Below, piece by piece: positions 5,864 to 6,713 of a stretch of 6,713 nt of DNA. The stretch covers positions 1 through 6,713 of the forward strand of contig CAMQVM010000088.1 in the NCBI GenBank assembly GCA_947038135.1. Reading direction: 5' to 3'. The number at the start of each line of letters is the position of its first letter. Positions within the stretch are counted from its first letter, which is position 1. Source of the DNA: an uncultured Rikenellaceae bacterium (GTDB lineage: Bacteria; Bacteroidota; Bacteroidia; Bacteroidales; Rikenellaceae). The notes under the pieces are model-generated. The model was given only the letters and a program-made list of their open reading frames with translations. It did no database searches and was not told the DNA's origin. The position numbers and the translations under genes are program-made.

Positions 5864-6713
5864 CTATATATCAGCTACGCAGCGTGCAGTGAAACCAGTA
5901 GAGTGTACATATTGATGCAAAGTACTACTACTAAAGGTCCAGTATAAGCGGTATGCATAAGAGCCAGACTCGTTAGTAGCTGTCCAAAACATTCCATGCT
6001 CGGGAGCAATCCACCCCGAAAAACCAGCTATTGGAAGAAATACACCAGAGTACTTTGCAGGTTCTTTGTCGGTAGCCGAAGTTGAAACTGTTGATAACAA
6101 AAACACCCTATATTTGCTATAACGAAATTGTGGGTACATCTGAACACTCTCTGCTGATTTATCTGTGATATGGCCCGTTGGTAAACGCCAACTACCTATA
6201 CCCAATTTAAGATTCTCACATGCTGTATGTGCATTATCCATGCCAGTTGTACTCTTCCATGCATAGTACTCACCAGCTATTGCTGCTATGGGTTCGTGCT
6301 GAGGTAGCCATGTGTAAATATCACCCCCTCTTGAACCTTCTATATGATCAGGATGAGATGCTTGCATAGTGAAATTCTGTGATAGCTCGTACTGATAATT
6401 TACATCTCCAGTTGGCATCTTTGATCCACAACTACGATCTGCAACTCTGAATTTATTTATCTGAATACTATAATTATCTGCCTTACTAGGTAGTTCACAA
6501 CTAGTTATTATAGTAAGAGGTAACTCAAAAGAGAATGATGCCCCCCACGTAGTCATACCTTTAACCTTTAAAACTCCTAAGATATCAGCCTCACCAGGAG
6601 AGGTGCGAAAAGGATGAAAGTAAACTTTATTATTTACTCCTGTAGTTGACACACTCAAACTCATATTACTAGTGGTGCTATTCCAATAACCAACATTAGG
6701 CCTAGCCGATTCC
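5864..6713 (-). CDS. Partial secreted/surface protein with a FISUMP- or DUF1566-like C-terminal domain
   Basis: This is the 3' part of a gene that enters from the right edge. The frame stays open past the first visible ATG (6662-6664) to 6713, adding 16 residues (GYWNSTTSN just before that Met), so that Met is probably internal. The last 150 or so residues hold spaced aromatic and Gly motifs: YYAWKSTTG (about 6238-6264), ACENLKLGIGSWRLPTG (WRLPT at 6176-6190), VFLPIAGFSG (about 6013-6042), GMFWTAT (FWTAT at 5975-5989) and FTARCV (5876-5893). The order WRLPT, FWTAT, RCV recalls the FISUMP and DUF1566 groups, common in extracellular Bacteroidota proteins, often behind fimbrillin-like or beta-sandwich regions. 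The upstream half (Ser/Thr-rich, two Cys) is not recognised. Signal peptide and anchor are out of view. Function is unknown; adhesin or fimbrial tip protein is only a guess. Confidence 0.6.
   Translation of the reverse strand, partial: ESARPNVGYWNSTTSNMSLSVSTTGVNNKVYFHPFRTSPGEADILGVLKVKGMTTWGASFSFELPLTIITSCELPSKADNYSIQINKFRVADRSCGSKMPTGDVNYQYELSQNFTMQASHPDHIEGSRGGDIYTWLPQHEPIAAIAGEYYAWKSTTGMDNAHTACENLKLGIGSWRLPTGHITDKSAESVQMYPQFRYSKYRVFLLSTVSTSATDKEPAKYSGVFLPIAGFSGWIAPEHGMFWTATNESGSYAYRLYWTFSSSTLHQYVHSTGFTARCVADI

Noticed and set aside
1..6713. CRISPR arrays, tRNA or rRNA genes, insertion sequences, phage genes
   Set aside because: No regularly spaced repeats, clover-leaf patterns, transposase motifs or terminal repeats were seen; the window is a biosynthetic operon and two envelope protein genes.

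Overview
The window reads as a chromosomal segment of a Bacteroidota bacterium, most likely Bacteroidales. The evidence is a textbook Bacteroidota promoter (TTTG, 20 bases, TATATTTG), A-rich translation starts without clear Shine-Dalgarno sites, a DUF4251-type lipoprotein, a bifunctional HisB, and a secreted protein with a WRLPT/FWTAT-type C-terminal domain. The genus cannot be fixed from the sequence alone. Every supported gene lies on the minus strand, so transcription runs from the right edge to the left.

Right edge to about 5864: the 3' part of a secreted or surface protein whose start lies outside the window. Next, 5234-5764 encodes a small DUF4251-type lipoprotein. The 275-base gap 4959-5233 is the control region of the histidine operon. 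It holds an 11-bp inverted repeat over the -33 element, the promoter, a 17-codon leader peptide with six His codons in three pairs (MLIFTHHTLHHFHHLYS), a candidate antiterminator, and an intrinsic terminator 13 bases before hisG. This is a complete histidine attenuator, and it is the main discovery of the window.

From 4958 to 63 runs a tight block, hisG-hisD-hisC-hisB-hisH. Its junctions are ATGA overlaps (hisG/hisD and hisB/hisH) or gaps of 9 and 11 bases. HisG makes the first intermediate, HisH is the glutaminase half of IGP synthase, HisB supplies the dehydratase and phosphatase steps, HisC the transamination, and HisD the two final oxidations. hisA, hisF and hisI/hisE are not in the window. 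They would be expected beyond the left edge, but the 62 bases after hisH contain no ATG, GTG or TTG start on this strand.

The inferred logic is as follows. When charged tRNA-His is scarce, the ribosome stalls in the leader, the antiterminator forms and the operon is transcribed. When histidine is plentiful, the ribosome reaches the leader stop, covers the antiterminator arm, and the terminator forms before hisG. HisG also keeps the C-terminal domain used for feedback inhibition by histidine in long-form enzymes.
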